Notes: generated from the sequence alone by a model not told the origin. A stretch of 47,897 nt of DNA from Desulfobacteraceae bacterium (GCA_022340425.1 JAJDNY010000137.1:1-47897); one strand, 5' to 3'. Positions 27,993 through 37,672 are shown, counted from the stretch's first letter. Made by a program: numbers and translations.

Positions 27993-30968
27993 TTATTCGG
28001 CGACGGCCGCCTGGATCTTTTCGGAAAGCTGGCCCATGTCGAAAGGCTTCTGGATAAACCCGTTGCAGCCCCGCGCCAGGATCTCGCTGGCGCGGCCGTC
28101 GATGCTGTAGCCGGAGCAGAGCAGCACGCGCACCGCCGGGTCGATGGCCTTGAGGTGGTCGTAGGTCTCGCCGCCGTTCATCCCCGGCATGATCATGTCC
28201 AGAATCACCAGGGTCACCTCATCGCGGTGCGCGCGGTAAAGCGCCAGCGCCGCCTGACCGCTTTCGGCGGTCAGCACCCCGTAGCCGAGCTTCCGGACCA
28301 TGGCGGTGACCACCTCTAAAATCACCGGTTCGTCGTCCACCAGCAGAATCGTCCCCGATCCCTGGTGAAGCTCTTCCGGCAGCGGCGGGGCCTCGGTGAC
28401 CGCGGTCTCGGTGGCCGGCAGGTAGACGTGGAAAACCGCCCCCTCGCCCCGGCGGCTGAAGACGGTGACGGCGCCGCCGTGGTTCTGGACGATGCCGTAG
28501 ACCGAGGCCAGCCCCAGGCCGGTGCCGCGCCCCCGCTCCTTGGTGGTGAAAAAAGGGTCGAAGATGCGCGGTTGGATGACGGGGTCGATCCCCTCACCGG
28601 TGTCGGCCACCGCGATGCGGACATAGCGCCCGGCGGCCAGACCCAGGGGCCGTGCGACATCCTCCGCCAGATCCCGGTTTTCGGTTGCAACCTCCAGGGT
28701 CCCCCCGGCGGGCATGGCCTGCCAGGCATTGACGAACAGGTTGAGCAGCACCTGTTCGATCTGGCTGCGGTCACCGGCCACGGACCAGACCGCCTCCTGG
28801 AGGTTGGTCTGAATGTTGATTTCGCGGTGGGTCCGACCGAACATACGGCTGCAGCCGGCGATCAGTCGGTTGAGGTCCACCGGCTTGACGACGTACTTGC
28901 CCCCGCGCGCAAAGCCCAGCAGCTGCCGGGTGAGATCGGCGGCGCTGAGGATACAGGCGTCGATGCCCTTCAAGTTTTCGCGGTGCCGGGGCGGGAATTC
29001 GGGATCGCACATCATCAGTGAGGTGTGCCCCTGGACCCCCATCAAAAGGTTGTTGAAATCGTGGGCGATGCCGCCGGCCAGGGTGCCGATGGCCTCCATC
29101 TTCTGGGCCTGCTTGAGCTGGGCCTCGAGCCTTTCCTTCTCCGCAAAGGCCGCTTTCAACTCGCTGATGTCGCGGGTCACCAGCAGCAGATGGGGCTCAT
29201 CGCTGATCACCAGCGGGCGGCCGGAAACCAGCCCGGGCAGCACCCGGCCGTCCTTGGCGCAGAAGTCGATCTCCGTGCTGAGCACCTGTCCGCTGCGCCG
29301 GAGCTCGGCCATCATCCGCTTGAGGTCGCCGGGGTTTTGCCAGATGCCGATCTCCAGGCTCGTCCGGCCGATGACCTCCTCCCGCTGGAAGCCGGTCACC
29401 TGGCTGAAGGCCTGATTGACGTCGCTGTAGGTGCCGTCGGACAGGCGGGTGAGGGTCACCGGGTCAGGCAGCGTCTGGTAGACCGCCCGCAGCCGCTCCT
29501 CGCTGGCCCGCAGGGCGATTTCGGCCTCTTTGCGGGCGCTGATGTCGGTGTACACCGCCACAACCCCCTGCAGTTCGCCCTTGACCATGATCGGTGTGCC
29601 CGCTGCGATCACCGGGATGGGGCGGCCGTCCTTGGCGTAGCGGACCGTTTCCAGCGGCTTGAATTTTCCGCCGGTCAGCACCAGCCGGGTGATCGCCGCG
29701 GCTTCCGGGTAGACGTCCGCGCGGGCCACCAGATCATCCAGATTACGGCCGACGGCCTCCTGGAAGGTGTAGCCGAAAAGATTTTCGGCCCCGGGGTTCC
29801 ATTCCAGAACGCGGTGCTGGGTATCCAGCGTAACGATGGCGTCGGGGGCATGGAAAAGAATCGACTCCAGGAACCTCTGGCGCTTGACGAGCTCCTCCTC
29901 GGCCTGCTTGCGGGCAGTGATGTCCTCGGCGATCCCCGTCAGGCGTGTCACGCGGCCGTCCGCCGCCGAGATGGCCACCCCGCGGTCGGCGATCCAGCGC
30001 ACCGCGCCGTCGGGGCGCACAATCCGATACTCGCGGGTCTCCGCCCCGCGGGTGGCCGCGATGCGCGCCAGCCAGCCCTCGGCCGCCTCGCGGTCATCGG
30101 GGTGGATGCTGCGGGCCCACTCGTTATAATCGGCCAGCAACGCCGCCGCCGGGCGTCCCCAGATGGCTTCGTAGGCTGGGCTGGCGTAGACCATTCGCTG
30201 CGCCTCCCAGTCCAACAGCCAGAAAACCTCGCGCACATGCGCGGCCATTTCACGGAAGCGCTCCTCGCTCTGGCGCAGGGCGTCCTCGGCCTGACGGCGG
30301 TCCTCGATTTCCTGCCGCAGCTGGGCATTGATCCGGCGCAGCTCGCCGGTGCGCGCCCGGACCCGCGCCTCGAGGGTTTCCTGGGACTGCTGGAGGGCGT
30401 TTTCGGCCCGTTTGCGGGTGATTTCAACGGCCGCGAGATTGCCCAGCAGGAAAAGGGTATCCAACTGCGAAGCGTCAAAATCGGTCCGACGCCGGTTGAA
30501 ACCATAGAGCACCCCGAGGTTCTGGTCGCCCATCTGGATCGGGACCCCCATGCCGGAGATCAGCCCCTCGGCGGCCACGGCGGCCCTCAGCTCGGGGTCA
30601 AGGCCTTCAAGCTCGGCATAATTCGGCACGATCCGGCCGCGGCGTGCCCTGGAGACCAGCCCGGCCAGCCCATGGCCGCAGGGGATGCAGAGTTCTTGCA
30701 TGGGCGTGGAGCGGATTCCGGCGCTGACGTGCATGCAAAAAGCACCGCGGTCTTCATCGCGCAGGGCGATGAAGGCCGCCTCGACCCCCAACAGGCGCCG
30801 GCAGATGGCAACTAACTGTCTCAGGTTGTCATCCAGGCTGTGGTCGGCGGTCATGGCCACGGCCAGGTCGTAGAGCACCCGAAATTTCTGCAGCTCCCGG
30901 GCCAGGGGGGCTTCCACCCTGGGGTTGGCCGCGGTTTCGGGCTCGCCGCTTTGGATCTTGATTCCCAT
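27993..30968 (-). CDS. Hybrid sensor histidine kinase: GAF, three PAS, HisKA, HATPase, receiver
   Basis: 991 residues. Order: GAF domain (about 30-190), a coiled coil (QQSQETLEARVRARTGEL), PAS 1, PAS 2 and PAS 3, HisKA with phospho-His in GGIAHDFNNLLMGVQGH, HATPase with FTTKERGRGTGLGLASVYG, and a C-terminal receiver with phospho-Asp in VILDMIMPGMNGGE. No transmembrane helix, so it is cytoplasmic. The start at 30968 (MGIKIQSGEP) follows GGGAG; the frame continues upstream only as the shadow of the EamA gene. Signal and partner are unknown. It is closely similar in its kinase and receiver parts to the kinase at 33594-36062. Confidence 0.92.
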   Translation of the reverse strand: MGIKIQSGEPETAANPRVEAPLARELQKFRVLYDLAVAMTADHSLDDNLRQLVAICRRLLGVEAAFIALRDEDRGAFCMHVSAGIRSTPMQELCIPCGHGLAGLVSRARRGRIVPNYAELEGLDPELRAAVAAEGLISGMGVPIQMGDQNLGVLYGFNRRRTDFDASQLDTLFLLGNLAAVEITRKRAENALQQSQETLEARVRARTGELRRINAQLRQEIEDRRQAEDALRQSEERFREMAAHVREVFWLLDWEAQRMVYASPAYEAIWGRPAAALLADYNEWARSIHPDDREAAEGWLARIAATRGAETREYRIVRPDGAVRWIADRGVAISAADGRVTRLTGIAEDITARKQAEEELVKRQRFLESILFHAPDAIVTLDTQHRVLEWNPGAENLFGYTFQEAVGRNLDDLVARADVYPEAAAITRLVLTGGKFKPLETVRYAKDGRPIPVIAAGTPIMVKGELQGVVAVYTDISARKEAEIALRASEERLRAVYQTLPDPVTLTRLSDGTYSDVNQAFSQVTGFQREEVIGRTSLEIGIWQNPGDLKRMMAELRRSGQVLSTEIDFCAKDGRVLPGLVSGRPLVISDEPHLLLVTRDISELKAAFAEKERLEAQLKQAQKMEAIGTLAGGIAHDFNNLLMGVQGHTSLMMCDPEFPPRHRENLKGIDACILSAADLTRQLLGFARGGKYVVKPVDLNRLIAGCSRMFGRTHREINIQTNLQEAVWSVAGDRSQIEQVLLNLFVNAWQAMPAGGTLEVATENRDLAEDVARPLGLAAGRYVRIAVADTGEGIDPVIQPRIFDPFFTTKERGRGTGLGLASVYGIVQNHGGAVTVFSRRGEGAVFHVYLPATETAVTEAPPLPEELHQGSGTILLVDDEPVILEVVTAMVRKLGYGVLTAESGQAALALYRAHRDEVTLVILDMIMPGMNGGETYDHLKAIDPAVRVLLCSGYSIDGRASEILARGCNGFIQKPFDMGQLSEKIQAAVAE

Positions 30969-31051
30969 CCGCGCTCCCGTCGCTGGTGGGTCGCCGTGAA
31001 GAATTCGAACCGGGACTCGGGCCTGTGGGCAGCGGGTCCAAAAACGCCGCG

Positions 31052-31891
31052 CTATCCGGCCGAGATCAGCGCAACGCCGCAGATGGCCAAGGAGATCCCC
31101 GCCAACTGAACCCGTTGCGGCCGCTCGCGCAGGATCACGGCCGCCAGGCTGACCGTGACCGCCGGGTAGAGCGACCCCACCACCGAGACCACACTCAGCA
31201 TGCCCTGGGTGGTGGCCAGACTGAAGGCGTATACCCCCAGGGCATCCAGTACCCCCACCCCCAGAATGGCCGGCAGGTGGCAACGCGCCGCACCCAGTGC
31301 CGGACGGGTCACCAGGACCACCGGCAGGAGGCACAGCCCCTCGGAGAGCCGCACCAGCAACGCGGCCCAGAGGGGGTCCGGACCGCTGGCGAGATCGATC
31401 AGGATAAAAAAGCTGCCGAAGGCCAGGGCCGCCCCCAGCGCCAACCCGGCGCCGGCGGCGATGCTGGCGCCAGCCGCGCCGGCCCCCTTTTCCCGCACGG
31501 CCATCACGGCACCGATCACGGCCGCCGCCATCCCGGTCAACTGCAACCCCGATGGGTCGTCGCCGCCATAAAGGCCCATCAGGACCGGCAGGGCCACCCC
31601 GGTTGCGCTGACCGCGGCGACCATCGCCATGGAACCGATCGCCATCCCGCGGAAAAGGCACAGCAGCCCCAAAACCCCCACCACACCGGCGGCAGGCGCG
31701 AAAAAAAGGACCGGATCCGCCGGCGGCGGCATGCCCCGCACGGCCACCAGAACGGCCATCAACACCAACCCGCTGAGACACGAGAGCGCCAGAACGCTTA
31801 AGACCGGCACCACCCGGCTTTTGAGGCCGCCGATGAAATCGCCGATCCCCCAGCCCAGACAGGCGGCAAAGGCGAGGCTCAGCGCCAGCAT
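31052..31891 (-). CDS. EamA/DMT family transporter
   Basis: About 279 residues with ten hydrophobic helices in two EamA repeats; the second includes LGVYAFSLATTQGMLSVVS and LYPAVTVSLAAVILRERPQR, a classic DMT end motif. It probably exports a metabolite; substrate unknown. Start MLALSLAFAACLGWGIGDFI chosen because it places helix 1 at the N terminus; an upstream start adds 23 Gly/Arg/Pro-rich residues. It lies 83 bp upstream of the hybrid kinase on the same strand. The gap 31892-32090 to rlpA holds nothing obvious. Confidence 0.88.
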   Translation of the reverse strand: MLALSLAFAACLGWGIGDFIGGLKSRVVPVLSVLALSCLSGLVLMAVLVAVRGMPPPADPVLFFAPAAGVVGVLGLLCLFRGMAIGSMAMVAAVSATGVALPVLMGLYGGDDPSGLQLTGMAAAVIGAVMAVREKGAGAAGASIAAGAGLALGAALAFGSFFILIDLASGPDPLWAALLVRLSEGLCLLPVVLVTRPALGAARCHLPAILGVGVLDALGVYAFSLATTQGMLSVVSVVGSLYPAVTVSLAAVILRERPQRVQLAGISLAICGVALISAG

Positions 31892-32090
31892 GCAGCCCAC
31901 CCCCCCGGGTTTGGCAGATGGGGTGCGCCGGCCGCCGCGGCCTCCTGGCGTAAAGAACAAGGGATCATCAAAGCCTCTTTGGATCTACTCGGGAAAAGCC
32001 GTCCGGAAGCTTCGCCGGCCGACGGGCGGCAGCCCCGCAAAAAACCCAGCCACACCCGGACTAACCTTGATGGATCGGTAGACGGAACTG

Positions 32091-32795
32091 TCAACCATCC
32101 ACCGCAATCGCCGCCACCCGCACGCGGGCGATGCCCGCCTCGTAAAACCCCAGCCGGCGCGCCGCCGCGGCACTCAGATCGATGATCCGGCCGTCCACGA
32201 ACGGTCCGCGGTCGTTGACGCGCACGACGATGCTGCGCCCGTTTTGCAGGTTGGTGACCCTGGCGTAGGTCGGCAGCGGCAGGTGCTTGTGGGCCGCCGA
32301 GAATTGGCTCGGATCAAAGGCCTCGCCGTTGGCGGTCATGTGGCCGCCCGGGCGCTTGAGAGTTTCGTTGCCGTACCAGGAAGCGACCCCGGTTTCACGG
32401 TAGCGGCCGGCTTCGGCCAGGGACATCGGCACGTAGCGCCGACCGTTGACGACGTAGGGCGACATTTTAACCCGCCCCTGCCGAATCGCCTCCCGGGGCG
32501 TGAGACCGTCAATGGTTTCGACTTCCTCATGGGTAAGCGGCCAGACCAGCGGCGCCATCACCACCTTGAAGGTGTAGCCCCCCACCCGGCAGACCGCCTT
32601 GCCGACCCCGATGGCGGCGCAGGTCGCCAGTTTCCCTACCGCGTAAGTGGCCTTGCCCGTCCCTCGGGCGGCACGCCAGGTGGTGTCGAACATCCCGCAG
32701 GCTGAAAGCAGAACCGGCGCCAGCACAACCCAAGAGGTGACCCGTGGAAATTTGGCGAGGCGGGGGTGGGGATATCCTTCGGCTTCGCTGGGCAC
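32091..32795 (-). CDS. rlpA: RlpA-like septal lipoprotein with double-psi beta-barrel
   Basis: 234 residues from a GTG (VPSEAEGYPHPRLAKF) preceded by GGAGAGAG; this start gives a basic n-region and hydrophobic stretch ending in the lipobox LLSAC (Cys is lipidated). The C-terminal RlpA domain shows ETGVASWYGNE, GHMTANGEAFD, FSAAHKHLPLPT, IVVRVNDRGPFVDGR (catalytic-type Asp) and RIIDLSAAAARRLG. RlpA proteins are outer-membrane lipoproteins, often lytic transglycosylases acting on denuded glycan at division sites. No SPOR domain is present, unlike the enterobacterial form. The middle region (about 35-110) is unique. Confidence 0.9.
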   Translation of the reverse strand: MPSEAEGYPHPRLAKFPRVTSWVVLAPVLLSACGMFDTTWRAARGTGKATYAVGKLATCAAIGVGKAVCRVGGYTFKVVMAPLVWPLTHEEVETIDGLTPREAIRQGRVKMSPYVVNGRRYVPMSLAEAGRYRETGVASWYGNETLKRPGGHMTANGEAFDPSQFSAAHKHLPLPTYARVTNLQNGRSIVVRVNDRGPFVDGRIIDLSAAAARRLGFYEAGIARVRVAAIAVDG

Positions 32796-32859
32796 GCAAC
32801 TCTCTCCAAAATCCGGGGGCGTGACCGGCCGGAAATCGGCAGCCCCTGTCAGAATCGGT

Positions 32860-32888
32860 TTGACACCCGCCACCGGCCGGCCTATGGT
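32860..32888 (+). promoter_or_regulatory. Sigma-70-type promoter for the cupin gene
   Basis: TTGACA (32860-32865), 17 bp, TATGGT (32883-32888); the predicted start is near 32895, about 60 nt before the ATG. It lies in the divergent region between rlpA and the cupin gene. Confidence 0.6.
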
Positions 32889-32953
32889 GAGATTTCTGCA
32901 ACAGGCCGGATCCGCAATGCGATTCCAATCTCCAGGTGAGGGGGCAGCTTCCC

Positions 32954-33277
32954 ATGTTTCAACCACAAAATGGCGACGGCTACAAGAGCATACTGGACAA
33001 AATCAGGCAAAAAACCCTGGTTTATGGCGAAAAGACCCTGCTGGCCGAATTCCGCCTGGCCAAGGGCGCGGTGGTCCCGGCCCACCAGCACCCCCACGAA
33101 CAAACCGGCTACCTGGTATCCGGCCGACTGGAGCTGACCATCGGCGGCCAATGCCACCTGGTCACCCCCGGCGGCAGCTGGTGCATTGCCGGCAACGTGA
33201 CCCACAGCGCCGTGGCCCTGGAGGATGCGGTGGCGGTTGAAGCCTTTGCCCCCGTCCGCAAAGACTATCTGCCCTGA
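32954..33277 (+). CDS. Small cupin-domain protein
   Basis: 107 residues, a single cupin barrel. Motif 1 is AHQHPHEQTGYLVSGRLEL (metal ligands H, H and E) and motif 2 is PGGSWCIAGNVTHSAVA (final His). The metal site is thus complete. Such small cupins are sensors, isomerases or dioxygenases of unclear substrate. An in-frame GTG six codons upstream is an alternative start. It is expressed from its own promoter and is divergent from rlpA. The region 33278-33593 that follows has no clear gene (a weak minus-strand frame is discussed among rejected items). Confidence 0.85.
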   Translation: MFQPQNGDGYKSILDKIRQKTLVYGEKTLLAEFRLAKGAVVPAHQHPHEQTGYLVSGRLELTIGGQCHLVTPGGSWCIAGNVTHSAVALEDAVAVEAFAPVRKDYLP

Positions 33278-33593
33278 GGGCGCCCCCGCAAACGACCACC
33301 GTTGGCCGCCCTGCAGCGCCGGCGCCGCGGCCGACTTCGCCGCGATGGCCAGCCAAACCCCCGCCAGTCCCGCCACAGCCGCCGGACGGCGCTGCACAGA
33401 GCCTCCCGCAACCCCTGCCGCCGATTATTTTGGATTTGGGTAAACCCCCTGGCGATCCGATGAGATAAAAATTCGAGCCGGTCGCGGGCGGGGCCCCAAA
33501 CGGCGGCGGAACCCCCCAGCAGCCGGTCCCCTGTGAAATACAACGCTTGCCGGCTGGAACCGCGTCTGCGCGCCAACGGGCGGCCACCGGCAA

Positions 33594-36062
33594 GTGAAGA
33601 CGACCCGAAATCGGATGAAACTCAGCCTACCCTTTAAAATCTCCCTTTTCTATGCCGGCTGCGGAAGCCTCTGGATGCTTCTAGCCGACCGGACCCTGGC
33701 GGCCCTTTCCATCCCCGCGGCGGCTGCTTTGCAAAAATACCAGGGCTGGGTGTTTGTTCTGCTGACCACCCTGGCCCTGTGGGCCTTCGCCCGGCGCCAG
33801 GTGGCGGGGCGGCTGCGGGGGGAGGCCGCCCACCGTGAAACCGAACGGCAGCTGGCCTCCTTCGCGGGCGCCGCCAGCGACGGCTTTCTGTTGCTGGATG
33901 AAAACCTCACCATACTGTTTGCCAACCCGGCCGCCGAGAAAATGAACCGCATGGGCCGTCCCCTGGTGGGCATGCAACTGGCCGATCTGTCGCCCAGCGC
34001 CGTGTCCCAGGGACGCATCGACCAGTACCGCCAAACGCTTCGCTCGGGAAACCCGGTGAGCTTCGAGGACGTCAGCGTGGAGTTGCCCTCCGGCAGCCAC
34101 CACCTCGCCATCAGCGCCTTCAAGACCAGCGAGGGCATCGGCTTGATCCTGCGGGACATCACCGCCCAAAAACAGAACGCCATGGAGCTCAAACGCCAGA
34201 AAACATTCCTGGTCAAAATCCTCGAAAGCATCCAGGGCGGCATCAGCGTCATCGACCGGGACCTCTCGATTGTGATGACCAACCAGGTCATGCAGCGCTG
34301 GAGCGCGGACTGCGCCCCCATGGTGGGCCGCAAATGCCACGAGTGCTATCCCGCAGACGCCCGGGCCTGCGATCCGTGCCCGGCCCGGCGCTGTTTCCAA
34401 ACCGGCCGCAGCGAGCGGCAAATCAAGCCGGCTCCTCCCGGGCTGGGGGCGGAATGGATCGAGGTCTTCTGCTACCCGATCCAGGACGAAACCAGCGGCG
34501 AGATCACCGGCGCCGTCAAATTCGTTCGCGACATCAGCGAACAGGTCAAAACCGAACGGATGTTGCGCAACTACGAGAAGATGGTGATGGCCTCCAACGA
34601 TCACCTCGCCATGGTGGACCGCCATTACCTTTTTCAGGCCGCTAACCCCACCCTGGCCAGTTTTTTGGAGATCCCCCGGGAGGCCCTGGTCGGCGCCTCG
34701 GTCCCCGCCATTTTCGGCCCCTCGTTTTTTGAACAGCGCCTGAAGGCGGACGTCGACCGCTGCCTGAACGGCGAGGAAATTCGCCACAAAGGTTGGTTTG
34801 CCTCCAAAACATCCGGCAAGCGCCTGATGGACATCGCTTTTTATCCGATATTAGAGCACGGCGGCCAGGTCCAGGGAATGGCGGTGATCGCCCGCGACAT
34901 CACCGAGATCAAGCGCCTGGAGGAACAGTTCATCGAAGCCCAGAAGCTGGAGGCCATCGGCACCCTGGCAGGCGGCATCGCCCACGATTTCAACAATCTC
35001 CTGATGGGCATTCTGGGCCACACATCCCTTCTGCTGGCCACCGCGGATATGGCCGCCGGGGCCGCGGCACACCTCAAGGCCATCGAGGAATGCACCCGCA
35101 GCGCCTCGCACCTCACTACCCAGCTGCTGGGCTTCGCCCGGGGCGGCAAATACGAGGTCAAGACCACCGACCTGGCCCAGCTGATCCAGTCCGAGAGCGC
35201 CCTTTTCGCCCGCACCCGCCGCGAAATCCGGGTGGAAACGGTCTGCAGCCCGGACCTGCGGCCAGTGGAGGGCGACCGCAACCAGATCGCCCAGGTGCTG
35301 CTCAACCTTTTCGTCAACGCCTGGCAGGCTATGCCCGCGGGCGGCAGCCTGCAGATCAGCGCCGACAACGTCGTGGTGGATGCCCCAAAGGCCCGGGCCT
35401 GCGAGGTCGCCCCGGGCCCCTATGTGCGGGTGGCCGTCCGTGATACCGGCGTGGGGATGAACGCCGAAACCCGCCAGCGGATATTCGAGCCTTTTTTCAC
35501 CACCCGCCGCCGCGACCGGGGCACCGGGCTGGGGCTAGCCGCGGTTTACGGCATCGTGCGCAACCACAAGGGGTTCATCACCGTCAGCAGCCTGCCCAAC
35601 AAGGGAACCACTTTTGAAATTCTCCTGCCGGCCTCAGACCCCGCGCCGGCCCCGCCGGAGGCGCCACCCTGCCAGGACCCCGGGATCGGCAGCGGCCGCG
35701 GCAACGTGCTGCTGGTGGACGACGAGGAAATGATCCTCACGGTGGGCAAGGCCATGCTGGAGAAATTGGGCTATAGCGTCCAGACCGCGCTTTCGGGGCA
35801 GGAGGCTTTGGCGGTTTACGACCAGCAAAAAGAGGCACTGGACCTGGTCATCCTGGACATGATCATGCCCGATGCGGGCGGCGATGAGACTTTTGACCGA
35901 CTGCGGGTCATCAATCCGGCAGTACGGGTGCTGCTCTCCAGCGGCTTCAGCCTCGAGGGCAAGGCCAGCCAAATCATGGCGCGCGGCTGCAACGGTTTCA
36001 TTCAGAAGCCTTTCTCACTGAACGCACTCTCCCAGAAAATCCGGGAAGTCATGACGGCCTGA
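33594..36062 (+). CDS. Membrane-bound hybrid sensor histidine kinase with three PAS domains and receiver
   Basis: 822 residues (GTG at 33594; an ATG at 33615 is as likely). Two transmembrane helices near the N terminus (FKISLFYAGCGSLWMLLA and YQGWVFVLLTTLALWAFA), then PAS 1, a Cys-rich PAS 2 (KCHECYPADARACDPCPARR), PAS 3, HisKA with phospho-His in GGIAHDFNNLLMGILGH, HATPase (FTTRRRDRGTGLGLAAVYG) and a receiver with VILDMIMPDAGGDE. The second PAS has five Cys in 22 residues, a possible metal, Fe-S or heme-linked sensing site. It is a paralogue of the kinase at 27993-30968. No response-regulator gene is adjacent. Confidence 0.92.
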   Translation: MKTTRNRMKLSLPFKISLFYAGCGSLWMLLADRTLAALSIPAAAALQKYQGWVFVLLTTLALWAFARRQVAGRLRGEAAHRETERQLASFAGAASDGFLLLDENLTILFANPAAEKMNRMGRPLVGMQLADLSPSAVSQGRIDQYRQTLRSGNPVSFEDVSVELPSGSHHLAISAFKTSEGIGLILRDITAQKQNAMELKRQKTFLVKILESIQGGISVIDRDLSIVMTNQVMQRWSADCAPMVGRKCHECYPADARACDPCPARRCFQTGRSERQIKPAPPGLGAEWIEVFCYPIQDETSGEITGAVKFVRDISEQVKTERMLRNYEKMVMASNDHLAMVDRHYLFQAANPTLASFLEIPREALVGASVPAIFGPSFFEQRLKADVDRCLNGEEIRHKGWFASKTSGKRLMDIAFYPILEHGGQVQGMAVIARDITEIKRLEEQFIEAQKLEAIGTLAGGIAHDFNNLLMGILGHTSLLLATADMAAGAAAHLKAIEECTRSASHLTTQLLGFARGGKYEVKTTDLAQLIQSESALFARTRREIRVETVCSPDLRPVEGDRNQIAQVLLNLFVNAWQAMPAGGSLQISADNVVVDAPKARACEVAPGPYVRVAVRDTGVGMNAETRQRIFEPFFTTRRRDRGTGLGLAAVYGIVRNHKGFITVSSLPNKGTTFEILLPASDPAPAPPEAPPCQDPGIGSGRGNVLLVDDEEMILTVGKAMLEKLGYSVQTALSGQEALAVYDQQKEALDLVILDMIMPDAGGDETFDRLRVINPAVRVLLSSGFSLEGKASQIMARGCNGFIQKPFSLNALSQKIREVMTA

Positions 36063-36690
36063 CGGCGGCCGGTTCTGCGGTCCGAAACCCAGCAGGGCGG
36101 AAGCGGTCCGGGAAAAAATAGAATTTTTAGGCCTCAGCCCCGGCGCCCGCTCCCCCCGGCCAAATCTCCGACTGCCGCCTCTGACAGGGGCAAATGGCAT
36201 TAAAAAAAGAAGGTTAAGACGGTTTCGCCCCTGCTGCGCTGCCCGATGGGGCAGCGCGGCGGCGACCTTTCGCACCCAGCACCGGGTCCCGCCAGCGGTT
36301 CCAAAGAAAAAAACCCTTGCCCCAATCCCAATCGTGCCGGATAATAATCTTAGACGTGCAAGAAGCGGCGACGCCCATCGGCGGGAGTTGCGCCTGCCCA
36401 GCCGCCCGAACCCCAACAGTTGGTAACACGCGCGGCGCCACCCCCGGCACTGCTGGAAAAATTCGCTTTTCAGTCGCGGCCAGAGGCGGTCCGCTTGTCC
36501 ATCCGCCGGAGATCCCGTGGAAACAACCTGCCAGTGGAAGCATTAGAAAAGCAGGCCTGAACAGACCCATTTTGAAGATTCTCTACCCCAACGCCCCCCA
36601 ATTATCCGGGGCATCATTTTTGGCAATCGTGAGCCCCCAAATGCCCAAATCGTGAAACGATTTGGCGCGCCATCGAAAAGGAGTGCCGCA
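36063..36690 (+). other. Long intergenic region and RRM-gene leader
   Basis: No coding signal is seen in 628 bp. Two structures stand out: a 12-bp GC hairpin (36233-36244 with 36249-36260) without a T tract, and a perfect 9-bp hairpin CCAAATCGT-GAA-ACGATTTGG at 36645-36665. The latter ends about 11 nt before the Shine-Dalgarno sequence AAAAGGAG (36676-36683) of the RRM gene, so it probably belongs to the mRNA leader and may influence translation, as in cold-shock mRNAs. Confidence 0.45.
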
Positions 36691-37071
36691 ATGAACATCT
36701 ATGTCGGGAATATGTCGTACAACGTGAATGAGGAGGATCTGCGGGGGGCTTTCGAGGCCTTCGGTAAAGTCGATTCGGTCGCCATCATCAAAGACAAGTA
36801 CAGCGGCGAATCCAAGGGCTTCGGTTTTGTGGAGATGCCAACCGCAGCCGAAGGCCAGGCGGCCATCGAGGGCCTCAACGGCAAGGAGTTCAAGGGCCGC
36901 ACACTGACCGTCAACGAAGCGCGCCCCAAAGCTGAAGGCGCCAGAGGCGGCCACGGCGGCGGCCGGGGTGGGGGCTACGGCGGTGGCGGCGGCTACGGTG
37001 GCGGTGGCCGCGGCGGCGGCTACGGTGGCGGCGGCCGTGGCGGGGGCGGCGGCGGTCGCGAGCGGCGCTGA
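36691..37071 (+). CDS. Glycine-rich RNA-binding protein with one RRM
   Basis: 126 residues. An RRM occupies residues 2-80, with RNP2 IYVGNM and RNP1 KGFGFVEM; the tail from about 85 is almost entirely Gly/Arg/Tyr repeats (GGRGGGYGGGG units), as in cold-inducible RNA-binding proteins. Bacterial homologues bind RNA and are often induced by cold. AAAAGGAG precedes the ATG, and a hairpin in the leader could respond to temperature. The tail-coding DNA is low-complexity GGC/GGT repeat. Confidence 0.93.
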   Translation: MNIYVGNMSYNVNEEDLRGAFEAFGKVDSVAIIKDKYSGESKGFGFVEMPTAAEGQAAIEGLNGKEFKGRTLTVNEARPKAEGARGGHGGGRGGGYGGGGGYGGGGRGGGYGGGGRGGGGGGRERR

Positions 37072-37672
37072 TTGACCGTCTTCAAACTGCTGCAACACCT
37101 GTCGACCCGGCGGCGCTGACCGCATCCTGCGGCGCCGCCGGGTCACATGCCGCCCAAGCGACGGCCGACGGACCCCGTTGGCCTCGCGCCGAGCCCTGCC
37201 AATTCCACTGCGGACCTGCAGCCGCAGCAGCACCTGCCCACCGCCCCGCGGACCCCTGAAAAACCTCTCCCCATTGGGTCGCCCAGCAACCCAAAGCGAA
37301 TCCCCCCAGAAGCGTAAATCATTGCCCCTTCAGGTCGTAAAAAAACCCGACACAAGCCGGCCGCAGCCGATTTTCCGAAAACGGTCTTGAGTGATCGAAT
37401 TTTATGCGATTTTAGCGGGTTATCAATCTTTCGATTTTTGCCGGTGCTGGCACAGGACTTGATAAACATGACCCCCAAGAACCGGGGAAATGTGGCATTC
37501 AGCGGTCTTCTGCGGCCCGCGCGACACCCGCCCCGACTCTCTGGGGAGGTGCCGACCAGTGACGGCCGCCGGGCGGGCGGAAGACGCCGGGGCGAAGAAT
37601 GGATTTTTGCAACCTGTAAAAAATGATGACACCGTCCCGGATGCACTGCCGAATCAGACAAGGAGGATTGAA
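37072..37672 (+). other. Intergenic region before the receiver-CBS operon
   Basis: 600 bp without a convincing gene. The middle (37380-37460) is AT-richer. TGGCAC-N5-TTGAT at 37448-37463 resembles a sigma-54 promoter, but the essential GC of the -12 box is GA, so I do not call it. The last 200 bp are the probable leader of the receiver-CBS gene, ending in AAGGAGG. Confidence 0.4.

Noticed and set aside
30977-31020. tRNA-like 3' end on the minus strand (GGTTCGAATTC, then GGCGACCCACCA)
   Set aside because: The T-stem does not pair and no matching acceptor, D or anticodon arms are found upstream; at most a tRNA remnant, more likely chance.
30969-31781. N-terminal continuation of the hybrid kinase frame
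   Set aside because: It is the shadow of the EamA gene and is Gly/Arg-rich; a good ribosome site precedes MGIKIQSGEP at 30968.
33265-33576. Minus-strand reading frame of about 103 residues (contains LYFTGDRLLGGSAAVWG)
   Set aside because: Arg-rich, no recognised family, overlaps the end of the cupin gene and lacks a clear ribosome site; possible but not supportable.
36940-37071. Tandem GGC/GGT repeat as a possible satellite or CRISPR-like array
   Set aside because: It is the coding sequence of the Gly-rich tail of the RRM protein; no spacers.
37448-37463. Sigma-54-like TGGCAC-N5-TTGAT upstream of the receiver-CBS gene
   Set aside because: The -12 element lacks the essential GC dinucleotide, and it is about 200 bp from the gene.
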